The notes beneath the pieces are model-generated. The model did not search any database and was not told the DNA's origin. It saw only the letters and a program-made list of their open reading frames with translations. DNA of 64,000 bases from Vibrio tasmaniensis (GTDB lineage: Bacteria > Pseudomonadota > Gammaproteobacteria > Enterobacterales > Vibrionaceae), in NCBI RefSeq assembly GCF_024347635.1, contig NZ_AP025510.1, positions 310,001 through 374,000 of the forward strand, written 5' to 3'. Both the position numbers and the translations under genes were made by a program. Positions 30,076-40,054 of this stretch are shown in pieces. The stretch's first letter is position 1; every line of letters starts with the position of its first letter.

Positions 30076-30696
30076 ATGGCAAGATATTTGGGTCCTAAGC
30101 TGAAGCTTAGCCGTCGCGAAGGTACTGACTTATTCCTTAAGTCTGGTGTCCGTGCGATCGATACCAAGTGTAAAATTGATAACGCACCAGGTGTACACGG
30201 CGCTCGTCGCGGTCGTCTATCTGAGTATGGCGTTCAGCTTCGTGAGAAGCAAAAAGTTCGTCGTATTTACGGCGTTCTAGAAAAACAATTCCGCAACTAC
30301 TACAAAGAAGCTGCACGTCTTAAAGGCAACACAGGTGCAAACCTGCTTCAGCTTCTTGAAGGTCGTCTTGATAACGTAGTTTACCGTATGGGCTTTGGCG
30401 CTACTCGTGCTGAATCTCGTCAACTAGTTAGCCACAAGTCTATTCTAGTTAACGGTAAAGTTGTAAACGTTCCTTCTTTCAAAGTAGCGGCAAACGACGT
30501 TGTTTCTATCCGCGAGAAAGCTAAACAGCAATCTCGTATTAAAGCGGCTCTAGAAGTTGCTGAACAACGTGAAAAGCCAACTTGGATTGAAGTAGATGCT
30601 GGCAAAATGGAAGGTACATTCAAGCGTATGCCTGAGCGTTCTGACCTATCAGCTGACATCAATGAACACTTGATCGTCGAACTTTACTCTAAGTAA
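30076..30696 (+). CDS. rpsD: 30S ribosomal protein S4
   Basis: A 206-residue S4, a primary 16S 5'-domain binder with an S4 RNA-binding fold (residues about 95-155, [20 protein letters not shown]). It also represses the alpha operon by binding the pseudoknot at 29198-29286. Confidence 0.98.
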   Translation: MARYLGPKLKLSRREGTDLFLKSGVRAIDTKCKIDNAPGVHGARRGRLSEYGVQLREKQKVRRIYGVLEKQFRNYYKEAARLKGNTGANLLQLLEGRLDNVVYRMGFGATRAESRQLVSHKSILVNGKVVNVPSFKVAANDVVSIREKAKQQSRIKAALEVAEQREKPTWIEVDAGKMEGTFKRMPERSDLSADINEHLIVELYSK

Positions 30697-30718
30697 GGTT
30701 AAAAAAAGAGAGGACACA

Positions 30719-31711
30719 ATGCAGGGTTCTGTAACAGAATTTCTTAAGCCGCGTCTTGTTGACATTGAACAGATCAATACGACACACGCGAAAGTAACTC
30801 TTGAGCCATTAGAGCGCGGTTTCGGCCACACTCTAGGTAATGCTCTTCGCCGCATTCTTCTATCTTCTATGCCGGGTTGTGCCGTAACAGAAGTTGAAAT
30901 TGAAGGTGTGCTACACGAATACAGCACTAAAGAAGGCGTTCAGGAAGATATCCTGGAAATCCTTCTAAACCTTAAAGGTTTAGCTGTACGCGTTGCTGAA
31001 GGCAAAGATGAAGTGTTTATTACACTGAACAAATCAGGCTCAGGCCCTGTTGTTGCAGGTGACATCACCCACGATGGTGATGTAGAGATCGCTAACCCTG
31101 AGCACGTAATTTGTCACCTAACGGATGACAATGCTGAGATCGCTATGCGTATCAAAGTAGAACGTGGTCGTGGTTACGTTCCAGCTTCAGCTCGTATCCA
31201 TACTGAAGAAGATGAGCGTCCAATCGGTCGTCTACTTGTTGACGCTACTTACAGCCCGGTCGATAAAATCGCCTATGCTGTAGAAGCGGCACGTGTAGAA
31301 CAACGTACTGACTTAGACAAGCTTGTTATCGATATGGAAACGAACGGTACTCTTGAACCTGAGGAAGCAATCCGTCGTGCAGCTACTATTTTAGCTGAAC
31401 AATTGGATGCGTTCGTAGATCTTCGTGATGTACGTGTACCTGAGGAGAAGGAAGAGAAGCCAGAATTCGATCCTATCCTACTACGTCCTGTAGACGATCT
31501 TGAACTAACAGTTCGCTCTGCTAACTGTTTGAAGGCAGAAGCGATTCACTACATCGGTGATCTTGTACAGCGCACTGAGGTTGAGCTACTTAAAACGCCA
31601 AACCTTGGTAAGAAATCTCTTACAGAGATTAAAGATGTGCTTGCTTCACGTGGTCTTTCTCTAGGCATGCGTCTAGAAAACTGGCCACCAGCGTCAATCG
31701 CTGAAGATTAA
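30719..31711 (+). CDS. rpoA: DNA-directed RNA polymerase subunit alpha
   Basis: A 330-residue alpha subunit. The N-terminal domain (about 1-235, [20 protein letters not shown]) dimerises and scaffolds beta and beta'. The C-terminal domain (about 250-330, [19 protein letters not shown]) binds UP elements and activators such as CRP. An AGAGAGG box precedes the ATG. Confidence 0.98.
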   Translation: MQGSVTEFLKPRLVDIEQINTTHAKVTLEPLERGFGHTLGNALRRILLSSMPGCAVTEVEIEGVLHEYSTKEGVQEDILEILLNLKGLAVRVAEGKDEVFITLNKSGSGPVVAGDITHDGDVEIANPEHVICHLTDDNAEIAMRIKVERGRGYVPASARIHTEEDERPIGRLLVDATYSPVDKIAYAVEAARVEQRTDLDKLVIDMETNGTLEPEEAIRRAATILAEQLDAFVDLRDVRVPEEKEEKPEFDPILLRPVDDLELTVRSANCLKAEAIHYIGDLVQRTEVELLKTPNLGKKSLTEIKDVLASRGLSLGMRLENWPPASIAED

Positions 31712-31735
31712 TCGAAAAGTTAGAAGGATTAGGTC

Positions 31736-32116
31736 ATGCGCCATCGTAAAAGTGGTCGTCAACTCAACCGCAACAGCAGTCATCGCAAAGCGATGTTCAG
31801 CAACATGGCTAGCTCTCTTGTTCGTCACGAAGTTATTAAAACTACCGTGCCTAAAGCAAAAGAACTACGTCGCGTAATTGAGCCATTGATTACCCTAGCT
31901 AAGACAGACAGTGTTGCTAACCGTCGTCTTGCATTTGCTCGCACTCGTGATAACGAAGTTGTGGCAAAACTATTTAATGAACTAGGCCCGCGTTTCGCGG
32001 CTCGCCAAGGTGGTTACACTCGCATTCTTAAATGTGGTTTCCGTACTGGTGATAAAGCTCCAATGGCTTACATTGAGCTTGTAGACCGCCCAGCTGCTGA
32101 AGAAGCTGCTGAGTAA
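31736..32116 (+). CDS. rplQ: 50S ribosomal protein L17
   Basis: A 126-residue L17 near the tunnel exit ([20 protein letters not shown]). Last gene of the alpha operon, followed by a terminator. Confidence 0.98.
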   Translation: MRHRKSGRQLNRNSSHRKAMFSNMASSLVRHEVIKTTVPKAKELRRVIEPLITLAKTDSVANRRLAFARTRDNEVVAKLFNELGPRFAARQGGYTRILKCGFRTGDKAPMAYIELVDRPAAEEAAE

Positions 32117-32137
32117 TCTATACTAGATTCTTAATAC

Positions 32138-32166
32138 AAAAGCCGAGCATTAGCTCGGCTTTTTTG
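32138..32166 (+). terminator. Terminator of the alpha operon
   Basis: Stem AAAAGCCGAGC / GCTCGGCTTTT with a four-base loop and a T-run, 21 bases after rplQ. Confidence 0.92.
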
Positions 32167-32253
32167 TATCTGCAGAATAAGGAATAGATAATATAAATTG
32201 CACCATGATATTTGGCATTTTTTGCTTGTCTTATCTACGCCATTTTTCAAAAA

Positions 32254-32344
<91 letters not shown>

Positions 32345-32365
32345 ACCCCCCTTTTATCCCACGCA

Positions 32366-32390
32366 TAAAAAAGAGCACCGAAGTGCCCTT
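32366..32390 (-). terminator. Minus-strand terminator of the DUF2780 gene
   Basis: On the minus strand GGGCAC-TTCG-GTGCTC is followed by six Ts, about 40 bases after the stop of the lipoprotein gene. Confidence 0.8.
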
Positions 32391-32426
32391 ACCAAATTCT
32401 TCAATTAATCAACTAATCGCTAAGGC

Positions 32427-32921
32427 CTACTGCCAAATAGCTGTAAGTGAATCCATCAGTCCGCTGGTTGCACCTTGAGATTGAAGTGTTTGAAGAATGA
32501 TTGGCGCGAATGTTGTGATCATTGACGAATCCATACCTAACCCTGCAAACGCACTTTCTACAGCACCTTGCGAGCTTAGAACAGACGATAAGCCAGTAGA
32601 CTCAAGCGTCGACATTCCAGGAATCAGCGTTGCGAGTTCTTTGTTGTCTGTAGTGCCAAGTGAATTTTGTGCGAGAGCTAACATTGAACCAATCCCACCG
32701 ATCGCTTGATCGCTTGTTACAGAGGCTTGATTAGCAACTGTATCAGCAAGTGGCGTTGTTTCATTTTGCTGAGACCACATATTCACAGCTGCCATCAGTG
32801 CAGTTTGTGATAGTTGAGAATAGTTGGTATCTAATGATGAACCGGTTTGTTCAGAATCGCTAGTGCTAGCGCAAGAGACTACAGCAAGGCTGCTGAGTAC
32901 AGTGATGAGTATTTTCTTCAT
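32427..32921 (-). CDS. DUF2780-like lipoprotein
   Basis: A 164-residue secreted protein. The signal peptide MKKILITVLSSLAVVSC ends in a plausible lipobox (VVSC), so it is probably lipidated. The mature part is Ala/Ser/Gln-rich and low in charge, with ALAQNSLG and a TTFAPIILQTLQSQGATSGLM C-terminal stretch (given in part) resembling DUF2780 (VcgC/VcgE) proteins of vibrios. Function is unknown. It has its own terminator and stands alone between rplQ and fklB. Confidence 0.7.
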   Translation of the reverse strand: MKKILITVLSSLAVVSCASTSDSEQTGSSLDTNYSQLSQTALMAAVNMWSQQNETTPLADTVANQASVTSDQAIGGIGSMLALAQNSLGTTDNKELATLIPGMSTLESTGLSSVLSSQGAVESAFAGLGMDSSMITTFAPIILQTLQSQGATSGLMDSLTAIWQ

Positions 32922-32965
32922 TATTCTTCCTTAAGTAATAAAGTAATCGACCTATTCACTATAAA

Positions 32966-32996
32966 CGAAAAACGGCGATGTAGTGACATCGCCGTT
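32966..32996 (-). terminator. Minus-strand terminator of fklB
   Basis: The hairpin AACGGCGATGT / ACATCGCCGTT is followed on the minus strand by TTTTTCG, about 60 bases after the fklB stop. Confidence 0.82.
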
Positions 32997-33055
32997 GGAT
33001 TATTTCAATTTTATTTGCCTATAGTATTTTGTTTTACTAAAGGTTTTTATAAAAA

Positions 33056-33676
33056 TTAAAGAATAGCTAGAAGTTCTACTTCAAATACTAGAGCAGCAAA
33101 TGGTGGGATTGCAGCACCTGCGCCACGCTCACCGTATGCTAGGTCTTGAGGGATGTATAGCTTCCACTTAGAGCCAACAGGCATCATTTGTAGAGCTTGC
33201 ACCCAACCTTGAATTACGCCAGTTACTGGGAATTCAGCAGGTTGACCGCGAGATACAGAGCTGTCGAAAACAGTACCGTCAGTTAGTTCGCCGTGGTAGT
33301 GAACACGTACTTGCTTGTCTGCAGTAGGGATTTCGCCAGTACCTTCAGTTAGTACTTCGTACTGAAGACCAGACTCAAGAACTGTTACTTCTGAACGAAG
33401 AGCGTTGTCAGATAGGAAAGCTTCGCCGTCAGCAGCTGCAGCTTTAGCTAGTTCTTGACGCGCAGCTTCACCACGAGTGTGTAGCTCTTGTAGTGCGTTG
33501 TTGATTTCGTCAACTTCGATAGCTGGCATGTCGCCAACTAGAGCTGTTGCGATACCTGCAGCGATTGCGTCAACGTTTAGGCCTTCAAGACCAGAACCAG
33601 CAAGTTGTTGGCCCATTTGTAGACCGATACCGTAGCTAGCTTTTTGCTCTACAGTTTCAAATTTTACTTCAGACAT
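33056..33676 (-). CDS. fklB: FKBP-type peptidyl-prolyl isomerase FklB (FKBP22)
   Basis: A 206-residue protein, the same length as E. coli FklB. It has an N-terminal helical dimerisation domain ([20 protein letters not shown]) and a C-terminal FKBP domain ([38 protein letters not shown]). There is no signal peptide, so it acts in the cytoplasm. FKBP22-type enzymes support folding in the cold in marine bacteria. It is the third FKBP gene in this window, after slyD and fkpA. Confidence 0.94.
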   Translation of the reverse strand: MSEVKFETVEQKASYGIGLQMGQQLAGSGLEGLNVDAIAAGIATALVGDMPAIEVDEINNALQELHTRGEAARQELAKAAAADGEAFLSDNALRSEVTVLESGLQYEVLTEGTGEIPTADKQVRVHYHGELTDGTVFDSSVSRGQPAEFPVTGVIQGWVQALQMMPVGSKWKLYIPQDLAYGERGAGAAIPPFAALVFEVELLAIL

Positions 33677-33889
33677 GAAAAGTCACTCTTTTTGTCAGTA
33701 CGAAAAGGGTAAGAATACCAGTATTAGCAGCTTGAATAAACGGCTAGCCTTGGATCACTTACGCTTTAGGGTATCCAAATCACAGCTATGTCAATTTTCT
33801 TGCTTTAGTCCCTGTTGTTGCGGAAAGATCTATACTGTTGGTACTTTGGTTTTTATACTGTAGTTATTCAATATATAGGACGCAGTGGC

Positions 33890-34468
33890 ATGAATCGTCG
33901 TCAAAAGAAAAAACAGAAAGTAGACCACTTTGCAGAGCTTAAGGAGCGACTGAATCTGGTCAAAGAGAAGTTAAGTTCGATTGATATAAAGAAAATGAAA
34001 ACCTCAACAGCACAAACTTGGGTTGCATTACCGAAATTACACCAAAGACTATTGTTGGTGCTTTCTCCGATCGTATTAATCTTACTCTTTGTGCCGTCAT
34101 CAGAACCTAACTTAGATGTAGCCCCAACAACATCGCGCGTTGAGCTTGAGATAAACACCGTTGGCTTAAGCGAACAGAAAAATGCTAAAAGCAATTCTTC
34201 AGAGCCGAGCAGTTGGCAAGAGTACCTTGTTAAGCAAGGGGATACATTAACTCAAGTGTTCCGAAATAATGATCTACCGCTGTCTGATCTTAACGCATTG
34301 GTTCGTATTGAAGGTGTAGATAAGCCGCTTAGTCAGATTCGTAAAGGTCAGCTAGTTCGATTCAAACTTGCTGAGACCGGAAAACTGGATATTCTTCAGC
34401 TTGAGAAAGGCGATACTTCGGTGATGTTCTTCCGTTTGTCTGACGGCGGTTTTGGGCGCAGCAAATAG
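33890..34468 (+). CDS. OapA/YtfB-like LysM-type cell-wall protein
   Basis: A 192-residue membrane-anchored protein. A basic cytosolic start (MNRRQKKKQKVDHF) is followed by one transmembrane helix (about residues 55-71, LLLVLSPIVLILLFV) and a periplasmic C-terminal domain beginning YLVKQGDTLTQVFRNNDLPL, a LysM/OapA fold that binds glycan strands. Related E. coli YtfB binds peptidoglycan at the septum. ATG 33890 is used because AGGA is upstream; the frame itself is open from 33815. Divergent from fklB. Confidence 0.8.
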   Translation: MNRRQKKKQKVDHFAELKERLNLVKEKLSSIDIKKMKTSTAQTWVALPKLHQRLLLVLSPIVLILLFVPSSEPNLDVAPTTSRVELEINTVGLSEQKNAKSNSSEPSSWQEYLVKQGDTLTQVFRNNDLPLSDLNALVRIEGVDKPLSQIRKGQLVRFKLAETGKLDILQLEKGDTSVMFFRLSDGGFGRSK

Positions 34469-34521
34469 ATCTAACGTAGAACCTTGAGCTATACGCTTTA
34501 GTCGACATAGATAGACGATAG

Positions 34522-34550
34522 AAAAGAGCTAACTGTTAGCTCTTTTTTTT
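34522..34550 (+). terminator. Terminator of the OapA-like gene, overlapping a coding end
   Basis: Stem AAAAGAGCTAAC / GTTAGCTCTTTT with a T-run. The last codons (KKRANS) and stop of the convergent DMT gene (34529-34551) lie inside it, and it can work in both directions. Confidence 0.85.
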
Positions 34551-35377
34551 GGTCGCTTGAAAGGCGCTAACGGCAAGATGATCAGTATAATTCCGATAAA
34601 GGTTAGTGTATCTGGAATCTCGTCGAACCATATTGCACCTATTAACGCCACAAACACCAATCCTGAATACTCAGCTAAGGCAATTTGGCTAGAGTATGCT
34701 TTTTGGTATGCAGCGACCGCAAGGCCGTTGTAGCTCAATATGAGTGTTGCACTCAGGGCTATATATCCCAAGTGTTCGACAGACACGGGTTGCCAGTATA
34801 ACAAGCACAGTATCAATGCTGCTGGAATAGAGAATAAGGTTGTCCACCAGAGCGTTGTGACGACGGTTTGTTCACTAGGAAGCTTTCTTACGAGTACATT
34901 AAATAGTGCGAGAGTGAGTGCTGTCCCCAAAGCAAACAGCGCAGCCCAATGAAATTGCGATGGCCTTAAGACAATCAATGCGCCAACAAAACCGATAGTG
35001 GTGGCGATAACCTTACCGAGTGCTGGTTGCTCTTTCAATAGCAACATAGAGAGCGGCAACATCAACAAAGGCGCGACATAAAATACTGCATTGGCGGTTG
35101 CCAAAGACAAGTGAGTGATTGCTACCACCATACATCCACTGCCAATTAGAATTAACTGACCTCGAATGAAAGTGACTTTGGCCTGCTGTAAGCGTCGTTG
35201 TTCTTTTTTCTGCTGTAGCCACAAAGGGGTGATGATGAGTAGAGATATCAACTGTCGGAAGAAAATATACTGTAAGGGCGGTACTTCGCCATTTAACAGC
35301 TTTACCGCTACGTCGGAAAACGAGGCAAACAAATTACCTGCAACCAACAATAGAATACCGGCAGTGATATTCGTCAT
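34529..35377 (-). CDS. DMT superfamily (EamA) transporter
   Basis: A 282-residue inner-membrane protein with ten predicted helices in two five-helix EamA repeats (FSDVAVKLLNGEVPPLQYIF in the first, FNVLVRKLPSEQTVVTT at the start of the second). Such proteins export amino acids or other metabolites; the substrate cannot be told. The C-terminus is basic (KRPKKRANS) and overlaps a terminator hairpin. It overlaps the elaA stop by one base (TAATG), so the two are coupled. Confidence 0.82.
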   Translation of the reverse strand: MTNITAGILLLVAGNLFASFSDVAVKLLNGEVPPLQYIFFRQLISLLIITPLWLQQKKEQRRLQQAKVTFIRGQLILIGSGCMVVAITHLSLATANAVFYVAPLLMLPLSMLLLKEQPALGKVIATTIGFVGALIVLRPSQFHWAALFALGTALTLALFNVLVRKLPSEQTVVTTLWWTTLFSIPAALILCLLYWQPVSVEHLGYIALSATLILSYNGLAVAAYQKAYSSQIALAEYSGLVFVALIGAIWFDEIPDTLTFIGIILIILPLAPFKRPKKRANS

Positions 35378-35829
35378 TATTTATCTAATCTCATATCTAC
35401 ATGAGGAATGTCATCTTCGAGGTACATATCCGAAATGGTCTTGAAGCCGTGGCTCGCATAGAAGTTTTCTAGGTGTTGTTGCGCGCCAATATCGATGGTC
35501 TTACTCGGCCAAAGAGTCTCACAGCGTGTTAACGCTTCTTTGATCAATTGATGACCTAAGCCATCACCTCTTGCAGATTGCTTGGTTGCAACTCGGCCGA
35601 TGCTTGTGTTGTCGTAAGAGGTGCCGGGGGGTAACAAGCGAGCACACGCTACCAACTCTTCATCAGCATAGCCAAGTAAGTGCTCAACACCTGCGAGTGT
35701 ATCTTTACCGTCGAGCTCTGGATAAGGACAAGTCTGCTCAACGACAAATACATCGACTCGTAACTTAAGCAGTTGATAAAGCTGTTGTGTTGAAAGTTCA
35801 GAGAAAGGAATTGAGTGCCAAGTGATCAT
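35377..35829 (-). CDS. elaA: ElaA family GNAT acetyltransferase
   Basis: A 150-residue protein of the ElaA subfamily of GNAT acetyltransferases. The family features are LLKLRVDVFVVEQTCPYPEL near the N-terminus and the acetyl-CoA loop SARGDGLGHQLI (R-x-x-G-x-G). Substrate unknown. Cytoplasmic. It is translationally coupled to the DMT exporter downstream. Confidence 0.9.
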   Translation of the reverse strand: MITWHSIPFSELSTQQLYQLLKLRVDVFVVEQTCPYPELDGKDTLAGVEHLLGYADEELVACARLLPPGTSYDNTSIGRVATKQSARGDGLGHQLIKEALTRCETLWPSKTIDIGAQQHLENFYASHGFKTISDMYLEDDIPHVDMRLDK

Positions 35830-35886
35830 GCTTACATCCAGAGATTATCGATGCTCTGAATGTACTATGCGTGATGATTGTTGGCA

Positions 35887-36453
35887 TTAACTATTGTTAA
35901 TTCGACCTTTAATTCTGCTCAGACTGATCGCAGTTATTCCTAGGTAAGCGGCAATTTGATTGTCGTTCAAGCGCTGCTCAAGGTCGGGGTAGTGTTCGCA
36001 GAAAAGCTGATAGCGTTGCTCTGGAGTATAGAGCAGCATAAAGCGTTCTTTGTTTTCCTTATGCATTAGCTGAGTTTCTAACAACTTTAAATACAAAGGG
36101 TTGTTTGATGCGCGCCACTCGATCACCGCGTTCATTGGCAGTTCTAACATAGTAATTGGTGTGAGCGTTTCTAACAGGTAAGGGGACGCTTGGCTTTTTA
36201 TCAGACTCTCAAAGCCGATGATCCAATCTTGTTCCCAGTAGAACTCTTTGCTGTATTGCTTACCGTCATTAGTGAGGTAACAAGCGTGGCACAACCCCTC
36301 AAGTACAAAGTAGATTGAACTCGCCATTTCACCTTGATTGATCAGGATGTGTCTGGTTGGTAGCTCAAGCGGTTTCGCGACGGCTAATAGAGATTCAATC
36401 TGACTTTCAGAGAAGTCGAAGCTTTGTAGTTGTTCGATAAAAGAGGTGTGCAT
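35887..36453 (-). CDS. Crp/Fnr family transcriptional regulator
   Basis: A 188-residue regulator with a cyclic-nucleotide-binding-like beta roll (about residues 10-120, HILINQGEMASSIYFVLEGL) and a short C-terminal helix-turn-helix (NQIAAYLGITAISLSRIKGR). The Cys set of Fnr is absent, so it is not an iron-sulfur sensor. The ligand and targets are unknown. It is upstream in the same direction of elaA but separated by 57 bases. Confidence 0.88.
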   Translation of the reverse strand: MHTSFIEQLQSFDFSESQIESLLAVAKPLELPTRHILINQGEMASSIYFVLEGLCHACYLTNDGKQYSKEFYWEQDWIIGFESLIKSQASPYLLETLTPITMLELPMNAVIEWRASNNPLYLKLLETQLMHKENKERFMLLYTPEQRYQLFCEHYPDLEQRLNDNQIAAYLGITAISLSRIKGRINNS

Positions 36454-36524
36454 GAAAATAACCTAACCCAAATAAGTGTCGAAATCATCGCACTTATTTG
36501 AGTATAGGTACAGAGCAGGCTAAA

Positions 36525-38279
36525 TCAGTGTCGAGCGTGCTGTTCTAGATAGTCTTGAGCAAGTTCTCTACCCATGTATTTACCTAGAGTTTTCAATGGT
36601 ACTTTCTTAAGGTTCACCACAATCAAGCCATCCAGAGCATCGTTAAATGATGGGTCGACGTTAAAGCAAACCAGTTTCCCGTTCATCCCTAGGTATTGGC
36701 GCAATAACACCGGTAGGCCTTTCCCTTGCTCCATACGAGCCAGCACTTTAGAAAGCAGAGGGACACTCGCCAATGACGATAGCAGGTGATTCTGCCAGAA
36801 CACATTATTACTGGTATTGAGTGGTGACGAAGGAGAAACCAGGTTCGCCTTTTCCTCATCATAATGGTGGATTGACAAGGTGGTTGCGATCAACAGGCGC
36901 GCATTGTGGCTGTAATCATTACTGATACTGACTGGGCCGAATAGGTGAGTGTATTGGGGGTGACGGTACACAAAGGCTGCGATGCCTTTCCATAATAGTA
37001 ACAGTGAGTTAAGGCTCTTTTGATAAGGTTTGCTCACCACAGAACGCCCAAGCTCAATGCTGTTGTCTAAGGTATCGATGAATTCTTGATTGTAGTTAAA
37101 CAGACTGCGGGAATAGAGTTGATCAAGCCCGTGCTCAGCGAGCAACTTGTCGACCATACCAAGTCGGTACGCCCCGACCAGTTCAGCCTTAGCTTTGTTC
37201 CACACAAACAGTTGATGGTAGTAAAGGTCATACTCATCTAAATCACAGGCAAGCCCGCTGCCTTCGCCGACCTCTCTAAAGCTTTCTTCTCTTACTCGAC
37301 CAATCTCGCGCATTAAATTGGGGATCGACTGGCTTGGTGTGCAAAACACCTCAAAATCGCCCTGTTCAAGTAATCTCATTTCTTGAGGCAGTGATGCGAC
37401 TTCTATAGAGAGTACTTCTGATGGAATAGGCGTAATAACCTGAGTGTCAAAAGAGGGCGCGTGGATTGGTGTGTTCGGACTATCTTGTTGACTCATTAGG
37501 TAGGTATTAAGTCGTAGGTAGTTGACGATATCCATCTCTTGTTCGAACGACTTAATCTCTGAATACGGGATCGAAGACCCAATAGAGATAGAGATGGTAG
37601 TCGCTCGTTTATTAAGAAGTTCACGCCCAAGTAAAGCCGTTCTCAATAGTGGGTGAACACGGCCAGCTTGGTAGAAAAGCTCACTGTTCTTGCCATTGAT
37701 GAAGATAGGAACCGTGGTGGCTTGGTGACGTTTAACGAACTTGGCAACCGATTTGCTCCATTCAATGTCTGTCAGTGTTTTTGCCCCTTTACGGTAACTT
37801 GATACTTCGCCCGCAGGGAACACAATCAACAGTCCTCCATCGGCCAAATGACGATTGGCATCTCGAATAGCCTTGGCGTTGGTGCGTTTCGATTCTTTAC
37901 TGTTAAAGACATCGACTCCGATGAAAAGATCATCCAGTTCAGGCAATCGCTTGAGTAACTCATTGGCTAACACCTTCACATCCTTTCTGACCGATCCTAC
38001 GAGATCGGCAAGGATCACACCTTCAATGGCGCCAAGTGGGTGGTTCGCCACAATCACCACCGGTCCTTCTTCCGGGATGTTTTCCGTGCTTCCCGATACA
38101 ACCGAGTAATCGATATTGAGCGCCGATAGGGTGTAATTCATGAATTCGAAACTAGATAACTCGTTTTGTCGATCTTGATAGAGTCGGTCTAACTTAGATA
38201 GCCCTGTTGCCCACTCGACAACAGACTCACCTAAACCAAAAGGTGTGTAACGTGGTAAACGAAAAGGACTATCAATCAT
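36525..38279 (-). CDS. olsF: OlsF-like bifunctional acyltransferase (aminolipid synthase)
   Basis: A 584-residue protein with two domains. The N-terminal half (about 60-250) is a PlsC-type acyltransferase with NHPLGAIEG around His80 and FPAGEVSS further on. The C-terminal half (about 300-480) is a GNAT/autoinducer-synthase-like N-acyltransferase (RVREESFREVGEGSG; IELGRSVVSK). This architecture is that of OlsF, which makes ornithine lipids by N-acylating ornithine and then O-acylating the product. Such lipids replace phospholipids under phosphate limitation. Last gene of a six-gene operon. The exact amino acid acceptor is not shown by sequence. Confidence 0.75.
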   Translation of the reverse strand: MIDSPFRLPRYTPFGLGESVVEWATGLSKLDRLYQDRQNELSSFEFMNYTLSALNIDYSVVSGSTENIPEEGPVVIVANHPLGAIEGVILADLVGSVRKDVKVLANELLKRLPELDDLFIGVDVFNSKESKRTNAKAIRDANRHLADGGLLIVFPAGEVSSYRKGAKTLTDIEWSKSVAKFVKRHQATTVPIFINGKNSELFYQAGRVHPLLRTALLGRELLNKRATTISISIGSSIPYSEIKSFEQEMDIVNYLRLNTYLMSQQDSPNTPIHAPSFDTQVITPIPSEVLSIEVASLPQEMRLLEQGDFEVFCTPSQSIPNLMREIGRVREESFREVGEGSGLACDLDEYDLYYHQLFVWNKAKAELVGAYRLGMVDKLLAEHGLDQLYSRSLFNYNQEFIDTLDNSIELGRSVVSKPYQKSLNSLLLLWKGIAAFVYRHPQYTHLFGPVSISNDYSHNARLLIATTLSIHHYDEEKANLVSPSSPLNTSNNVFWQNHLLSSLASVPLLSKVLARMEQGKGLPVLLRQYLGMNGKLVCFNVDPSFNDALDGLIVVNLKKVPLKTLGKYMGRELAQDYLEQHARH

Positions 38280-38291
38280 AATGAAGCTACC

Positions 38292-38729
38292 TTATTTAAT
38301 CAGTTGCGGCCAAACTTTATCGGCTTGTTGAATATGTTGTGCTTGGTCTTGCTCCCAACGCTGTTTAATCTCTTGGTCGTAGTTGAGGTAAAGCTTGTTA
38401 TCAACAATCGTCCATTGGTTCGGGTCTCCGGGTGCAAAATCACTTTTTGCTGATACTGCCCAAGCGCAATAGCCACCATATTGAGGGGCATATTTTTCAG
38501 GATTATTAACAAATAAAGTCAGATTCTTTTCAGAAGAGAAATACCAGTCCGCACCCTTGTACTCGGTGCTGAATTTTTTACTGCCTTCGACGGGGTTGCC
38601 TGAAGTGAAATACGCGACAGTATCGTAGCCATCGAGTGCCTTGCTGCTAAAGAATCCGGTGTAGATTTCATCGGCGGCAAATACATACGGGCTAACAAGT
38701 AGCATGACCATGGTTAATAGTTTTCTCAT
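38292..38729 (-). CDS. Exported YHS domain protein
   Basis: A 145-residue exported protein with a Sec signal peptide (MRKLLTMVMLLVSPYVFA) and a YHS domain (SSKALDGYDTVAYFTSGNPV; YGGYCAWAVSA). It keeps the aromatic core of YHS proteins seen in metal-related and stress proteins, but has no multi-Cys metal site. The ATG at 38729 is preferred because GGAG lies 8 bases upstream. It follows the NRDE gene by 12 bases and precedes olsF by 12, in one operon. Confidence 0.8.
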   Translation of the reverse strand: MRKLLTMVMLLVSPYVFAADEIYTGFFSSKALDGYDTVAYFTSGNPVEGSKKFSTEYKGADWYFSSEKNLTLFVNNPEKYAPQYGGYCAWAVSAKSDFAPGDPNQWTIVDNKLYLNYDQEIKQRWEQDQAQHIQQADKVWPQLIK

Positions 38730-38741
38730 GATGGACTCCAT

Positions 38742-39491
38742 CTATAGATTGATTGCGGGTGATAAATCGAAGGTAAAGCGCTGTTGATTTATCCGACATG
38801 GCTTAATGGGTTCACAAGGCGAGCCGGGTGCGTAAAACATCGAGGCTTTGCCGTGTAGATTGCGTAAGTGTGTAAAGCTCACCGTATGTGCGTCTTCACG
38901 ATGCATACAGGTCGCTAAATGAGGCTGTTCACTATGATGGTGAGAGTGAAACATCAGTAAGTTTTGTTGATTCTTACCTGTTGCCATAAGCTGATCGTAT
39001 TTTGCTTGTCGATAGGCTTGTACTCGCTCTAAATCAACACCGGATGAGAACAGCGGAGAATCAGTGTCGACGATTTTTTGTTGAATACCATCCCACATGT
39101 AGGCGATAACCAAACCATGGTGTTGAGTTAAGTTCGGCGCGAAAGCCAGCAAGGTAAATGGAGCAAAAGAGTGCAAGTCGAGCTTATGAAATGCTTCAGA
39201 GAGCTGACTGATGTTACGACTCGATGATAGTTTTTTAAGTAATAAACCGCGGCTGACCAAAGGACCAGCTGGTACTGTGCCTTGATAGTTATTGAGTAGG
39301 CATAACGAAAGCCCGAACTCATTAATGCTTATCCAACTACCGCCGCCAGTAGGGTCGAGTGGCATGATGATATCGGTACCCTTGACTCGATATTGTTTAG
39401 GCGGCATCGCCAATGCTCGCGTCTTTTGTTCATCACGATTAAAAAAGACCTGATAACCATTTTCCTCAAGTAGCCAAGAGACTGAGCACAT
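38742..39491 (-). CDS. NRDE family (TANGO2-like) protein
   Basis: A 249-residue protein of the NRDE family. The family tetrad NRDE is at residues 18-21 and Cys2 follows the initiator, as expected of an Ntn-like fold. GGGSWISINEFGLSLCLLNN is conserved as well. Eukaryotic TANGO2 proteins are linked to membrane lipid and heme metabolism; bacterial function is unknown. Placement inside an acyltransferase operon suggests a lipid-related role, which is inference only. Confidence 0.82.
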   Translation of the reverse strand: MCSVSWLLEENGYQVFFNRDEQKTRALAMPPKQYRVKGTDIIMPLDPTGGGSWISINEFGLSLCLLNNYQGTVPAGPLVSRGLLLKKLSSSRNISQLSEAFHKLDLHSFAPFTLLAFAPNLTQHHGLVIAYMWDGIQQKIVDTDSPLFSSGVDLERVQAYRQAKYDQLMATGKNQQNLLMFHSHHHSEQPHLATCMHREDAHTVSFTHLRNLHGKASMFYAPGSPCEPIKPCRINQQRFTFDLSPAINL

Positions 39492-39492
39492 A

Positions 39493-40035
39493 TTATTGTT
39501 CCCTCAGATAGCTGCTGGTGGTTGGGGCATAACCAAAGGTGTTGCATGTTTCGACATCAAGAAAGGTTGTGATCACCTTGATCATCGCGTAATGATGATT
39601 GGCGTGCAGCGCAGCAAAGGTAACTTCTCTTTCTAGCGTAGAAGGCAGGCTGGCGAATACTTTTGTATCCATTGAAACTTCAGTTTGGATCATGATAGGC
39701 GCTTCGAGATCTCTGCGGTCTAATCGTTCAAGCCAGTTGATCACGTAATGGATCTCTTTCAACGCAATCGACCTGTCGAATTCGACGGGGTGACCACGAC
39801 GACGAGTATTGTAATCAACGGTCGCATTCTCTTTTAAAATCAAAGCGTGAAAAAGATCGAGCGTGTGGCGAGTATGTTCACCAATAGAACTTGTGACGTG
39901 CGGCTTTGCTCGTGTCAGATAGTCGCTGTCAGATATCGCTAACAAAAACTCTAAACCCTGATTCAATATTTCTACCGCTCCCTTGATACTAGGAGAGAAA
40001 GAAGTGAGGGCGCTCGGTTGGGCTATGGGGTTCAT
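39493..40035 (-). CDS. DinB/YfiT-like putative metalloprotein
   Basis: A 180-residue mostly helical protein of the DinB-like four-helix fold. Histidines that could form the metal site are His54 and His57 (GEHTRHTLDLFHA) and His144, His147 and His148 (ALHANHHYAMIK). Such proteins bind Zn or Ni and often transfer thiols or act as hydrolases; its substrate is unknown. It lies 1 base from the NRDE gene start and 19 from the ATP-grasp stop. Confidence 0.72.
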   Translation of the reverse strand: MNPIAQPSALTSFSPSIKGAVEILNQGLEFLLAISDSDYLTRAKPHVTSSIGEHTRHTLDLFHALILKENATVDYNTRRRGHPVEFDRSIALKEIHYVINWLERLDRRDLEAPIMIQTEVSMDTKVFASLPSTLEREVTFAALHANHHYAMIKVITTFLDVETCNTFGYAPTTSSYLREQ

Positions 40036-40054
40036 TCATGGTCCTCGTACAAAG

